Shown piece after piece: positions 38,993 through 48,300 of a stretch of 64,000 nt of DNA. Each line of letters begins with the position of its first letter. The first letter of the stretch is position 1. The position numbers and the translations under genes are program-made. The stretch is from Eisenbergiella porci. Its GTDB lineage: Bacteria > Bacillota > Clostridia > Lachnospirales > Lachnospiraceae. The stretch spans positions 1 to 64,000 of the forward strand of contig NZ_VUMI01000004.1 in NCBI RefSeq assembly GCF_009696275.1, given 5' to 3'. Below the pieces are notes generated by a model that was not told the origin of the DNA, did not search any database, and saw only the letters and a program-made list of their open reading frames with translations.

Positions 38993-39913
38993 ATGAAAAA
39001 GGCAAGAAAAGAGAATCGGCCGGCAACCCATATTAAGATGGGGAAAAGCAATCGGACGTTTTCGATCATTTGCTATATAGTAATTGGACTTTTTGCGGTC
39101 GTATGTTTGTTTCCGTTTGTGCTTATGATTACTTCGTCTTTTATGACTGAAAATGAAATTGTGAGCGAAGGATATAAATTATTCCCGAAGGAGTGGACAG
39201 CATCAGCATATGTATATCTCCTGGATAATCCGAAAAAATTATTGGATGCATATAAAACGACGATTATTATTACGGTAGTAGGAACGATACTGGGGCTGGT
39301 CATTATGTCTATGGCGGGCTATGTCTTGAATAGAAAAGATTTTAAATACAGAGGATTCTTTTCTTTTATGATTTACTTTACTACATTGTTTTCGGGTGGT
39401 CTTGTTCCTACATATATTTTGTATGTCCGTTATCTTAATCTTAGAGATAATATTTGGGCGATGATTTTGCCGGGACTTGTAAGTGCGTGGTCAATATTCC
39501 TAATGAGAAATTTTATGAAGTCTATTCCGGATGAACTGTATGAGTCGGCGACAATGGATGGAGCCGGGGCGTTTACGATTTATCTGAGAATTTTTATGCC
39601 GCTGGCAATCCCTTCGCTTGCAACGGTAGGATTATTCTTGGCGCTGGGATATTGGAATGAGTGGTATAATGCCAGTCTGTATATTGATACAGCATCAAAA
39701 TATCCGCTGCAATATTATTTGCAGAAAATGATCAATCAGACAAGCATAGAGGCTTTGACAAATACGGGGCATGTCATTGATGCGGGCTTGGTTCCTACGC
39801 AGTCTGTAAAAATGGCAACAGCGGTTCTGACTACGGGACCTATTATTCTGCTGTATCCTTTTGTGCAGAAATATTTTGTTAGCGGACTGACGGTGGGGAG
39901 CGTAAAAGGATGA
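38993..39913 (+). CDS. YtcP/LplC-type sugar ABC transporter permease
   Basis: 306 residues, second permease of the importer. A charged cytoplasmic N-terminus is followed by six membrane segments, EAA loop YESATMDGAGAF and ending YFVSGLTVGSVKG. RBS GGAGGGG. No ATPase gene is present in the operon, as is usual where an MsmK-type ATPase is shared. Confidence 0.92.
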   Translation: MKKARKENRPATHIKMGKSNRTFSIICYIVIGLFAVVCLFPFVLMITSSFMTENEIVSEGYKLFPKEWTASAYVYLLDNPKKLLDAYKTTIIITVVGTILGLVIMSMAGYVLNRKDFKYRGFFSFMIYFTTLFSGGLVPTYILYVRYLNLRDNIWAMILPGLVSAWSIFLMRNFMKSIPDELYESATMDGAGAFTIYLRIFMPLAIPSLATVGLFLALGYWNEWYNASLYIDTASKYPLQYYLQKMINQTSIEALTNTGHVIDAGLVPTQSVKMATAVLTTGPIILLYPFVQKYFVSGLTVGSVKG

Positions 39914-40010
39914 TTCGCAATAAAGAAAAAAATAAGATGGAAAACTATGAAACAGGAGTAAAATCACCTTTACTTTTAAAAGGAAGGTTGATAAAATAAA
40001 GGAGGAAAAA

Positions 40011-41579
40011 ATGAAATTCAAGAGACTTATGAGCACTATTTTATGCACGGCGATGGTGGGGTCACTTTTGGCCGGGTGCGGAAGCGGCAAAAACACAGAG
40101 ACTGGGGGCGGTACAGAGCCTATTGGAGAGAAGCAGGAAGCCGAAGCGGGTAAAGTGGATCTTTCGGAGCATGTAACATTATCACTTTATTTGTATGGTT
40201 CTCCGGGAGCGGCAAATGAAGATATTTTGGCGGAGATCAATAAGAAACTGACTGAAGATATTAATACTTCCATAGAGGTTAAATATATTGACTGGGGAGA
40301 TATTAATACGAAGTATCCCCTTTTGTGGGCGTCGGGAGAAGAGTTTGATATGGCATATGCTTCGGTTAATACAGCAGTGCCGTTTTATACACTTGCGAAG
40401 CAAGGCTCACTGTATGAGATTTCTGGACTTTTAGATAGCTGTACTCCTACTTTAAAAGAGGCAATAGGAGAATCTGGATGGACGGCAGCATCTACTTCGG
40501 AAGGGATATTTGGCGTTCCGAGTTTAGGAGCAGGATATAATAGTTACGCATTTGTTTATAATAAAGCCAATTGTGAGAAATGGGGCATTTCGGAAGTGAA
40601 TGATCTGGAATCGTTTGAAGCTTATTGTGATGCATCTGTGAAAAATGGTATTTATCCGATTAATGGAAATGCAGAAGTAGCGATGGACTTTTATCATATG
40701 CTGGAGCAGACAACGGGCAACTGGGTTCCGGCTCCTGGCATTGCAAGCAACGAAATGTATCTTATGTGTGAAAATTATCATAGTCCTGAGAAAATAATAC
40801 ATCCGGCATTTACAGAGGAATTTGAACAGTTTGTTATTAAGCTGGACGAGTGGTCAAAGAAAGGGTATTGGCCTACGGACATTTTATCGGCTTCAACCGG
40901 GGATAAAGAAATGTACAAGAATGGTCAATGTACTTCATATATCACACATATGGGAGACTGGACAGGAAATTATACAGCTATCCACGGACAGCTTCCCGAT
41001 CAGGATATTGATGCATGGTATTTTGCAGAGGATAACAATAAAGTAATGAAAAGTTCTCCGGCACAGGATTTGACAGTTATCAATGTGAACAGCAAATATC
41101 CGGAAAGATGCTTGATGGCGATTGAGAAGTTTATTACAGATGAATCATATTACAGATTGTGGCAGAATGGTATTGAGGGGCGGCAGTATGAGATTGTGGA
41201 TGGTTATCTTGAAAAGCCGGCATCGTTTAATGAGGAAGTTGATGGAGGCGGATTTTCAGCATGGGCATTTAGCAATAATGAGTTTAAGATTCCGCTGAGA
41301 GTAGAGCATCCGAGCCGCTATGAGAAAATGGAGGAATGGGGAAAGAATCACATTGATGATCCATATATTGGATTCAGTTTTGATGATTCTGCAGTAAAAG
41401 CAGAATTGTCCGCAATTTCCAATGTGAATTCAACTCTTGGAATTCAGTTGATGCTGGGAAAAACAGAGAATGTGAAAGCGGCGCTTGAGCAGTATAGGGA
41501 GCAACTCAAATCGGCAGGTATTGACACTGTGATCGAAGAAGTAAAAACACAGGTTCAGGAATTCGCATCCGCCGGATGA
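40011..41579 (+). CDS. Oligosaccharide-binding lipoprotein of the ABC importer
   Basis: 522 residues. The signal peptide ends in LLAGC with the lipid-modified Cys23, then a Gly/Glu linker and a CUT1-type binding fold (PLLWASGEEFDMAYA, WAFSNNEFKIPLRVEHP). RBS AAAGGAGG before ATG 40011. It follows the two permeases by about 100 bases. By context it should capture glucan oligomers outside the cell for import; specificity for beta-1,2-linked glucose is inferred from the GH94 and GH3 partners. Confidence 0.92.
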   Translation: MKFKRLMSTILCTAMVGSLLAGCGSGKNTETGGGTEPIGEKQEAEAGKVDLSEHVTLSLYLYGSPGAANEDILAEINKKLTEDINTSIEVKYIDWGDINTKYPLLWASGEEFDMAYASVNTAVPFYTLAKQGSLYEISGLLDSCTPTLKEAIGESGWTAASTSEGIFGVPSLGAGYNSYAFVYNKANCEKWGISEVNDLESFEAYCDASVKNGIYPINGNAEVAMDFYHMLEQTTGNWVPAPGIASNEMYLMCENYHSPEKIIHPAFTEEFEQFVIKLDEWSKKGYWPTDILSASTGDKEMYKNGQCTSYITHMGDWTGNYTAIHGQLPDQDIDAWYFAEDNNKVMKSSPAQDLTVINVNSKYPERCLMAIEKFITDESYYRLWQNGIEGRQYEIVDGYLEKPASFNEEVDGGGFSAWAFSNNEFKIPLRVEHPSRYEKMEEWGKNHIDDPYIGFSFDDSAVKAELSAISNVNSTLGIQLMLGKTENVKAALEQYREQLKSAGIDTVIEEVKTQVQEFASAG

Positions 41580-41629
41580 TAAATGGTTTCTGGAAAAAGT
41601 CACATACTGTTTCAATGTGTGTGGTTGCG

Positions 41630-41662
41630 GCGGGGGTGCAGTATTTTGCAGCCCCGCTTTTG
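41630..41662 (+). terminator. Partial terminator between binding-protein and lacI genes
   Basis: Arms GCGGGGGTGCA (41630-41640) and TGCAGCCCCGC (41647-41657), one mismatch, followed by TTTTGA. It probably makes the binding protein more abundant than the genes downstream. Confidence 0.6.
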
Positions 41663-41690
41663 ATAATCCGGCAGAAAGAGGGAAGAAGAA

Positions 41691-42722
41691 ATGGCAAACA
41701 TCAATATTAAAGATATTGCGAGATTGTCGGGTGTAGGTATCGCGACAGTTTCCCGAGTTATTAATCAGACGGGATCGGTAAGCGAAAAGACAAGGAAAAA
41801 GGTAATGGACGTTATCAATGAATATAATTATATACCGAATAACAATGCCCGCAATTTAAAATTAACACAATCAGAAAATATTGCGCTTTTTGTAAAATAT
41901 ATTTCAAATCCCTTTTTTGAAAAAATGATAGAAATAATTCAGCAGGAAGTAGCATCACGAGGGTATCCGCTGCAGATTCAAAATGTAGATGAGAATTCGG
42001 ATGAACTTGATTTTGCAATCAGTGAATCTATGCAGAGAAATTTATGCGGTCTGATCATTATGGGGGGATCTTACTCTTCTTATACAGAGGCAAAGTTCAA
42101 GCAATTAGGGATTCCTTGCGTATTGCTCACAGTAAGTTCTGAGGGGAATGTGGATCCTTCTTTGTATTCAAGCGTTACGATTGATGATGAGCTTGAAGGG
42201 TATCGGGCAACAAAATATCTGATAGATATGGGGCATCGCAAGATTGGCTTTCTTTATAAGGATATAGAAGGAGTGGTAACGCCGAATTTATTACGTTATA
42301 GAGGATATGTTAGGGCTTTGGAGGAAAGCGGTATACCAGTGGAAGACAGGTTGATTGCATCAGCAATTCCTACAAGCGGTGTCGGATACTGGGCAGGGTT
42401 TCAAACAATGAAAGGCTTGATGCAGAGGAATCCGGATATGACGGCTATTTTTGCCTTTTCGGATGTTTTGGCAATCGGCGCGGCAAAAGCTGTTTTGACT
42501 TCGGGGAAAAAAGTTCCGGATGATATTTCCATTATTGGATTTGACGGCATAGAGATGACGGAATTTTATAATCCGACATTAGATACCGTATATCAGCCTG
42601 CGGCGGAGATGGCTCTTTCGGCTGTGTCCCTGCTACATGGGATGATGAATGGAGAAAAAGCACAGCATTTAGTTTGTGATTCGGTTATTATGAAGCGCGG
42701 ATCAGTAAAAAAGCTGCAATAA
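41691..42722 (+). CDS. LacI-family transcriptional regulator
   Basis: 343 residues. The N-terminal HTH (NIKDIARLSGVGIATVSRVI) and hinge helix precede a periplasmic-binding-protein-like effector domain, with the family ending VIMKRGSVKKL. The HTH is of the type that binds palindromes with a central CG. Two such sites (37741 and 37996) flank the divergent promoters, so this protein most likely represses both the GH94-MBL and the importer operon and thereby its own synthesis. The inducer is probably an imported oligosaccharide. RBS GAGGGAAGAAG. Confidence 0.93.
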   Translation: MANINIKDIARLSGVGIATVSRVINQTGSVSEKTRKKVMDVINEYNYIPNNNARNLKLTQSENIALFVKYISNPFFEKMIEIIQQEVASRGYPLQIQNVDENSDELDFAISESMQRNLCGLIIMGGSYSSYTEAKFKQLGIPCVLLTVSSEGNVDPSLYSSVTIDDELEGYRATKYLIDMGHRKIGFLYKDIEGVVTPNLLRYRGYVRALEESGIPVEDRLIASAIPTSGVGYWAGFQTMKGLMQRNPDMTAIFAFSDVLAIGAAKAVLTSGKKVPDDISIIGFDGIEMTEFYNPTLDTVYQPAAEMALSAVSLLHGMMNGEKAQHLVCDSVIMKRGSVKKLQ

Positions 42723-42731
42723 AGAGGGAAT

Positions 42732-43475
42732 ATGAAAGAAATAAAAATTTTGGCGGTAGGCAACAGCTTTACAGAAGATGCTTTTTATTATTTACATGAT
42801 ATTTTTGAGGCATCAGGAATCAACTGTCTCGCAGTTAATCTTTATATCGGAGGATGCAGCCTGAAACGGCATTGGGAGAACATTGAGACAGGGGAAAGGG
42901 TATACGAATATCAAAAAAATGGGAAAACTGAGGGGAAATATGTATCCTCAGAAGAGGTATTGAATGCAGAAAAATGGGATTATATTTTGACGCAGCAGGC
43001 CAGCCATGACAGCGGAATGTGGGAAACTTATGAACCGTGGCTGGAGAAAGTGATTGGATTTTTCAGACAAGAGTGCCCGACGGCGGAGATTTTGCTTCAA
43101 AAAACATGGGCATATGAGACTGATAGTACGCATGAGGCGTTTTCGCGCTATCATAACAGTCAGTATGAGATGTATGAAAGGCTGTCAGAGTGCTATGAAA
43201 AGGCGGTAGAGAAAATAAAGGCAAGGTTGATTCCGAGTGCGGATGTGATTCAAAAGGTGCGGGAAGAAAAAGGGTTTAGATACAGTGAAGGAGAGAAAAG
43301 TTTGTGCCGGGATGGCTTTCATATGGATATGATTTATGGAAGATATTTGGTAGCGGCGCTTATTTTTTCGTTTGTGACTGGAAAAGATATTAGGAAAAAT
43401 TCATTTATACCGAATGGGGCGCAGAAAGAATTGGTGGAAACAATTCAAAGGACGATCATAGATGCGCTGAAATGA
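42732..43475 (+). CDS. SGNH/GDSL-type hydrolase (DUF4886-like)
   Basis: 247 residues without a signal peptide, so cytoplasmic. The N-terminus KILAVGNSFTEDAFYYL holds the block I serine (GNS), QQASHDSG fits the oxyanion-hole region, and LCRDGFHMDMIYGRYL supplies the catalytic Asp-x-x-His. Such enzymes deacylate sugars or act as esterases. It starts 9 bases after lacI and is followed by GH3, so it is a regular member of the locus. A role in stripping acyl decorations (for example succinyl or acetyl groups known on bacterial beta-1,2-glucans) is inference. Confidence 0.78.
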   Translation: MKEIKILAVGNSFTEDAFYYLHDIFEASGINCLAVNLYIGGCSLKRHWENIETGERVYEYQKNGKTEGKYVSSEEVLNAEKWDYILTQQASHDSGMWETYEPWLEKVIGFFRQECPTAEILLQKTWAYETDSTHEAFSRYHNSQYEMYERLSECYEKAVEKIKARLIPSADVIQKVREEKGFRYSEGEKSLCRDGFHMDMIYGRYLVAALIFSFVTGKDIRKNSFIPNGAQKELVETIQRTIIDALK

Positions 43476-43494
43476 AAATAGAGCGGAGGGTAAA

Positions 43495-45693
43495 ATGGAA
43501 CAAAATAAACTTCGAGAGCTTCTGGAAAGTATGTCGATTGAGGAGAAAACAGACCAGCTTCTTCAGGTAAGCGGAATATTTTATGAAGAGGATGGAGTAA
43601 TTACGGGGCCGGCCAATACGATGGGGTATACGGAAGAGGAAATAGAACAGGCAGGAAGTGTTCTTGGATCTGTAGGGGCTGAAAAATTAAAAAATATCCA
43701 AAGAGAATATATGAAAAAACAGCCGCATCGTATACCGTTGATTTTTATGGCTGATATTATCAATGGTTTTAAAACGGTTTTTCCAATTCCGCTCGCGCAA
43801 GGGTGTTCGTTTGAGCCGGAGATGTCAAGGCGATGTGCCGAAATAGCGGCAAAGGAGTCTGCTGCGTCAGGGCTTCATTTGACCTTTTCTCCAATGGTTG
43901 ATCTTGCGAGAGATGCCAGATGGGGAAGAGTTATGGAATCAACAGGGGAAGATCCATATCTGAATAGATGTTTTGCGAGAGCGATGGTAGAGGGGTATCA
44001 AGGGGTGCATGAATTGAGAGAAAAAGGAAGGATTGCATCGTGTGTAAAACATTTTGCAGCGTATGGAGCGCCGATGGCGGGGAGAGATTATAATACAGTA
44101 GAATTATCTGAAAGAACGCTGAGAGATGATTATCTTCCTTCCTATAAAGAAGCGGTAGATGCGGGAACGGCAATGGTCATGACCAGTTTCAATACGTTGG
44201 ATCGCATTCCGTCTTCGGGTAATAAAAAACTTCTGAGGGATATACTGAGAGGAGAAATGGGCTTTAAAGGGGTTGTTATTTCAGATTGGGCATCTATTGA
44301 GGAGATGTGCAACCATGGAATTGCCCAGAATCGAGAGGAAGCTGCTCGATTGGCAATGGAAGCGGGAGTGGACATTGACATGATGACTGGATGCTATTGC
44401 AAAAATTTAAGAAAACTGATTGAAGAGGGGAAAATTGAAGCGGCATTGATTGATGAGGCGGTTTTTAGAATTTTAAATTTGAAAAATGAGCTGGGGCTGT
44501 TTGAAAATCCTTATAAAGATGCGGATGAAAAAGAGGAAAAAGAAATTTTATTATGCAAGGAACATCGGAATGAGGCGAGAAGGGCGGCTTTAGAGACGTT
44601 TGTTCTTTTGAAAAATGAAGGAGTTCTTCCGCTGAAAAATGAAGAAAAGGTTGCATTTATCGGACCTTATGTCTCCAATTGTGAGATTTACGGAGCCTGG
44701 TCTATGTTTGGCAGACCGGAAACGACTGTTTCGGCTGAAATGGGAATTAAGAGTAGGTCTGGGATAAATGCAGAATTCCTGACGGGTTGTGCAATGCTGA
44801 ATGAGTTCGATGGGCTGGAATACATGAAGGGTAAGGGAGAAGAAACTGGAAACGAAAGTGAACAGCTTTTGGAGGAAGCGGAAGAGGAGGCTCAAAAAGC
44901 GGATAAAGTGGTATTGTTTTTAGGGGAGCATCGGATGCAGTCAGGAGAGGCGGCTAGCCGTGCAGATATTTCATTGCCGGAGTGCCAGATGGAGCTTTTT
45001 CGCAAAGTACGTGCGGTAAATCAGAATGTAGCAGTTGTGCTGTTTACAGGAAGACCGCTTGATATTAGGGAAATCAGTCGTTATGCGGCATCTGTTTTGG
45101 TGGTGTGGATGCCAGGAACAGAAGGAGGGAATGCGATTGCAGATGTTTTGTACGGGGACGTGAGTCCGTCTGGTAAGCTGGCAATGAGTTTTCCGTATTG
45201 TGTTGGACAGGTTCCGGTATTTTATGGGCAGTTTGCGACGGGAAGACCATACAAAGAAGGGACAGATGAGAAGTATGTATCTCGTTATTTAGATATTCCG
45301 AATAAGCCGCTTTATGCATTTGGATATGGGCTTTCTTATACAGAATTTCAGATTGGTAAGGTGTGTCTGAGCGCGTCGCACATGAATAGGGAAGGCGTGA
45401 TCTTGGCATCTGTACAGGTAAAGAATATCGGCGGAATGAAAGGAAAAGAGGTTGTGCAGCTTTATATTCAGGACGTTTGTGCAAGCGTTGTGCGACCGGT
45501 GCGGGAATTGAAAGGAATCAAAAAAATTGAGTTGTTTCCTGGCGAAGAAAAGACAGTTTCTTTTGAAATCAGGGAAGAGATGCTTCGCTTCCATAATGTT
45601 GATATGAATTATTTGAGTGAGCCGGGAGAATTTAAAATTTTTATAGGCAATTCAAGTGAAACGGAAAATGGAGCTATTTTTGTACTTGAATAA
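43495..45693 (+). CDS. Glycoside hydrolase family 3 beta-glucosidase
   Basis: 732 residues, no signal peptide. The GH3 barrel has KHFAAYGAP and the nucleophile motif GFKGVVISDW with Asp264. The second domain (FVLLKNEGVLPLKN) and C-terminal fibronectin-III-like domain (YAFGYGLSYTEFQIG) are complete. It shares only the family framework with the GH3 at 1882. Next to a GH94 phosphorylase it would be expected to cleave the short remainder, such as sophorose, to glucose, as in the Listeria innocua locus where a GH3 beta-1,2-glucosidase accompanies the phosphorylase (established for that organism). Last gene of the importer operon. Confidence 0.92.
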   Translation: MEQNKLRELLESMSIEEKTDQLLQVSGIFYEEDGVITGPANTMGYTEEEIEQAGSVLGSVGAEKLKNIQREYMKKQPHRIPLIFMADIINGFKTVFPIPLAQGCSFEPEMSRRCAEIAAKESAASGLHLTFSPMVDLARDARWGRVMESTGEDPYLNRCFARAMVEGYQGVHELREKGRIASCVKHFAAYGAPMAGRDYNTVELSERTLRDDYLPSYKEAVDAGTAMVMTSFNTLDRIPSSGNKKLLRDILRGEMGFKGVVISDWASIEEMCNHGIAQNREEAARLAMEAGVDIDMMTGCYCKNLRKLIEEGKIEAALIDEAVFRILNLKNELGLFENPYKDADEKEEKEILLCKEHRNEARRAALETFVLLKNEGVLPLKNEEKVAFIGPYVSNCEIYGAWSMFGRPETTVSAEMGIKSRSGINAEFLTGCAMLNEFDGLEYMKGKGEETGNESEQLLEEAEEEAQKADKVVLFLGEHRMQSGEAASRADISLPECQMELFRKVRAVNQNVAVVLFTGRPLDIREISRYAASVLVVWMPGTEGGNAIADVLYGDVSPSGKLAMSFPYCVGQVPVFYGQFATGRPYKEGTDEKYVSRYLDIPNKPLYAFGYGLSYTEFQIGKVCLSASHMNREGVILASVQVKNIGGMKGKEVVQLYIQDVCASVVRPVRELKGIKKIELFPGEEKTVSFEIREEMLRFHNVDMNYLSEPGEFKIFIGNSSETENGAIFVLE

Positions 45694-45709
45694 AATATAG
45701 CATAGTTTT

Positions 45710-45928
45710 ATGAATCGAGATATCCGAAACGCATTAAGCAAAGGAAATACGGATTCCAAAAAGGAACGCAGCCGGATGAGCCGTGAACTTTCCAAATTCA
45801 GGGTGCATGGGCTGATACGGAAGATACCACACTCCAGAAGATATATGGTGAGCGATAAAGGTCGCCGCATCATGGAGGCACTGATAGAAACCAAACACAG
45901 AATCTATCCTGAATTAGCTGTCGGTTAA
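45710..45928 (+). pseudogene. Winged-helix C-terminal fragment
   Basis: 72 residues (from MNRDIRNALSKGNTDSKK to RIYPELAVG) that resemble the C-terminal winged-helix end of a larger protein of about 450 residues found in many bacteria (RELSKFRVHGLIRKIPHSRR, then DKGRRIMEALIE). No RBS is present before the ATG and the N-terminal bulk is missing. Probably a remnant brought in or left by mobile DNA. Confidence 0.5.
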
Positions 45929-46035
45929 ATCAGCCATAATAAAATATTGCTTTTCATTCCTGCCAGAAAGGACGGGGTGAATACTTGTGGGAGAATATCG
46001 CTATTGACGTTTTATTTTTATGTTCTGCTAATACA

Positions 46036-46233
46036 ATAACATACAGACCTGCCAGCGGCAGGTCTGTATGTTATATTGTGTCACAGTAAAAAATAACCCC
46101 CCTGCTATGCAGGGGGAGAGAAGTTCTTTAGATATAAGTATGAGCTCCTGTGCTAGAATAAATGTGGGTCTGCAAAACCACAAATAAAAAGCACAGGAGG
46201 TCCAAAGAATGGACAATAACAGTTTAGCTCATA
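46036..46233 (+). mobile_element. tnpA: Left end and tnpA start of an IS200-type element
   Basis: A perfect 18-bp stem with a 3-base loop (46036-46053 and 46057-46074) lies at the left. A second hairpin pairs CTCCTGTGCT (46145-46154) with AGCACAGGAG (46190-46199) and would bury the ribosome binding site. ATG 46210 then opens MDNNSLAH, the typical start of IS200/IS605 TnpA. These are the known IS200 control features: an upstream stem that blocks read-through and an SD-sequestering stem. After eight codons the coding sequence is cut by the intron fragment. The rest of tnpA, with its catalytic tyrosine and HUH motif, is not in the window. Confidence 0.75.
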
Positions 46234-46655
46234 GTGCGCCACGAAACAAGGGTGCATTTGTTATGCGGGTGGAAACCCCGTTCGGTAAGGTGCAAGCCAC
46301 ACCATCGGAAGCGAGTCTTGGGATTGTACTGGTAACGATACAGTCTAAGCGTAGACAGTAAGGCAGTAGAGTAGCCATTGAGCACCGAAATAAACTTAGA
46401 TCCAGCAGGCCGACGCTGTTATGTGAGCGGAAGGTAAGACATCAGTTTATCGATATGGCGAGATTTCGGATGCTGCTGCGGTGTCGGAGAACCTATCATG
46501 CTGTACAAGAACAATGCATCAACGTGGGAGAGCCAGCACTCCCCGGCAGAGAAAACTGCCGGTATGCCGTATAACCGCAAGGGAGGAAAGCAAACAGGGT
46601 GAGGGCAGTCGGACAGCCGGATAGTACCGGAGAAAGTGGTGAAAGCCGCTGGAGT
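46234..46655 (+). mobile_element. 5' part of a group II intron, 3' end deleted
   Basis: Begins GTGCGCC, the conserved 5' end of bacterial group II introns, exactly after codon 8 of tnpA. It continues with domain-I-like sequence (ATGCGGGTGGAAACCCCG, GGTAAGGTGCAAGCC and several stems). No reverse transcriptase ORF, domain V or domain VI follows. Near 46655 the sequence changes to an RBS and start of another gene. The intron is therefore truncated and cannot splice. The exact 3' breakpoint is uncertain. Confidence 0.7.
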
Positions 46656-46669
46656 CAAAGGAGGAGCGG

Positions 46670-46819
46670 ATGAAGCTGGAGAGGGCCAATCCGCTGACAC
46701 TTGATTTTCGGCCGCATATTTTCTGCAATGGAAAGGAGCTTCTATATTCCCGCAGTTGCAGCATGAGCTATCAGCCATATCTGGAAGGAATCCAGGATAT
46801 GGAGGTGGAAGAAAAATAG
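46670..46819 (+). pseudogene. N-terminal fragment of a carbohydrate enzyme, probably the GH36 gene below
   Basis: A strong RBS (AAAGGAGGAG) and ATG 46670 open 49 codons (MKLERANPLTLDFRPHIF and so on) ending at TAG 46817-46819. The stop lies at the join with an opposing transposase remnant. Because alpha-galactosidase sequence resumes on the same strand beyond that remnant, this is probably the N-terminus of the same gene. The residues themselves are not diagnostic. Confidence 0.45.
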
Positions 46820-47480
46820 ATTTCAACAGAATCAAAAGCCGCGTCACCCAGGAAGATTCTGGGATTGATCAGTAGGTGCTTTAGAAAAAAATCCTTTAAT
46901 ACAGGGATCAAAGCTTTGGAATCAGCAAGGCTCTTATCCTCATCCGGGGAATCGGATTTTTTTTCCACAGGGATTTCCGGGTGCGCCTTAAGAAAATTCT
47001 TGTTATAAAAAGTAATATCCCTGACAATACCAAGCCCATTGGTGATGATGCCAAACTTATAGGCGTAGCAGAAATGTCCGTTGATATACATCTGCTGGAT
47101 GGCCGGATTGGCGGCGGCATGGGAAGGCATGGAGGCATAAGCGGCTTTATAAGGGTCGTAGGAATCATGCAGTTTTTTTGCTTTTTTAAACGCTTTCAGT
47201 TGTTTGATAATGGAATTGGCATATTAGGGATAAAGAAGATGCCTGCGGGGTCTGCAGGTGGCAGCATGAAAATGGGAAACAAAGGATACCGGAACAATTT
47301 CATCAAGGTTAATGGTTTCATCAAGAAGAGAAAGAAACTTATACTTATCGTTATCAAATTTATTTTGGCAATCGGTAAAAATATCTGCCAAAGAGAGCTG
47401 TTTATATGTTATCATGTAAGTACATCTCCTTTTTGGTGGATTGGTTGATAGCTGTTCGTAACTCTATTGTACCATAAACC
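46815..47480 (-). mobile_element. Transposase remnant with internal deletion
   Basis: On the minus strand ATG 47415 opens YKQLSLADIFTDCQNKFD and runs to CRPRRHLLYP at 47224. The next recognisable residues, YANSIIKQLKAFKKAKKLHD, come from the middle of the protein. They continue through HAAANPAIQQMYINGH to FLGDAAFDSVEIY, breaking at about 46818. This is a DDE-type transposase I know from Lachnospiraceae insertion sequences; I cannot fix the IS family. Both an internal block and the C-terminus, with the last catalytic acidic residue, are missing. The upstream end of the IS lies near 47480-47560. Confidence 0.7.
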
Positions 47481-47589
47481 ATTGAGGAGATGTTTTATTT
47501 TGTAGAAAAAAGAATCCCGCATTTATGCAGGTTCTGGCGTTTCGCAAACGCCTAAAGTACGCTCAAATACAGAAAGGAGAATTTAAACA

Positions 47590-48285
47590 TGGCTACTGTA
47601 CGAACTTTAATCAGCCGCAGCTGACGGAGTATCTGAATGGTCTTGCCGGAATGGAAAAACGGCCGGATATTAAATATTTTCAGCTGGATGTGGGGTACTG
47701 TACCTCCATCGGAGATTAAACAGAAGCCGGCTTTACAGGGAGCATCCGGACTGGATTCTGTATGATACGGAGGATAAGCCGGTCAGACCCTGGATAACGG
47801 ATAATGAGCCAAAGCCCTGGGGATATCAGGATGAGGAGTACTATTGTCTGGATACCTCCCATCCTGGGGCGATGGCCTATATGAAAAATGTATTTGAGAC
47901 ACTTCACGGCTGGGGCGCGGAAATGTTTAAAACAGATTTCATGCTCTGGGGGCTGCAGGACAGCAGCCGGGTAAAAAGGCACATGCCGGGAAAAACCTCT
48001 GTGGAATACTTTAGAGAGTATCTGCAGATGATCAGAGAAGCCATTGGTGAAGAAAGCTATTGGCTGGGCTGTATCGCCCCCTTCCTGCCGTTTGTGGGTT
48101 ATGCGGACGGTATGCGCATAGGCGGGGATGTGGGCTCAAGCTGGGACGGGGAGTTCGGTCCGCAGAATATGATGCGCTGCCTTGCGGGAAACCATTATAC
48201 CAATCATCACTATTATCAAACGGATCCGGATGCTGTAATGCTAAAGCAGGAGCGGCTGATTGGAAAGGTTGCTCCGCACACAAAC
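47590..48285 (+). pseudogene. GH36-type alpha-galactosidase, internal deletion
   Basis: From 47590 the frame gives QPQLTEYLNGLAGMEKRPD and YFQLDVGYCTSIGD, then a stop at 47717. A different frame then resumes with RLYREHPDWILYDTEDKP and, from 47872, HGWGAEMFKTDFMLWG, where the KTD aspartate is the GH36 nucleophile position. Next comes GYADGMRIGGDVGSSWDG with the acid/base Asp in RIGGDV. Homology ends near 48285 after NHHYYQTDPDAVML. About 30-40 residues between the two frames and the whole C-terminus are absent. The gene was first split by the transposase remnant to its left. Confidence 0.75.
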
Positions 48286-48300
48286 AGAAAGGAGCAGCTT

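Noticed and set aside
41630-41662. Hairpin before lacI as a riboswitch
   Set aside because: Only a single stem followed by TTTT; it is better explained as a partial terminator after the binding-protein gene.
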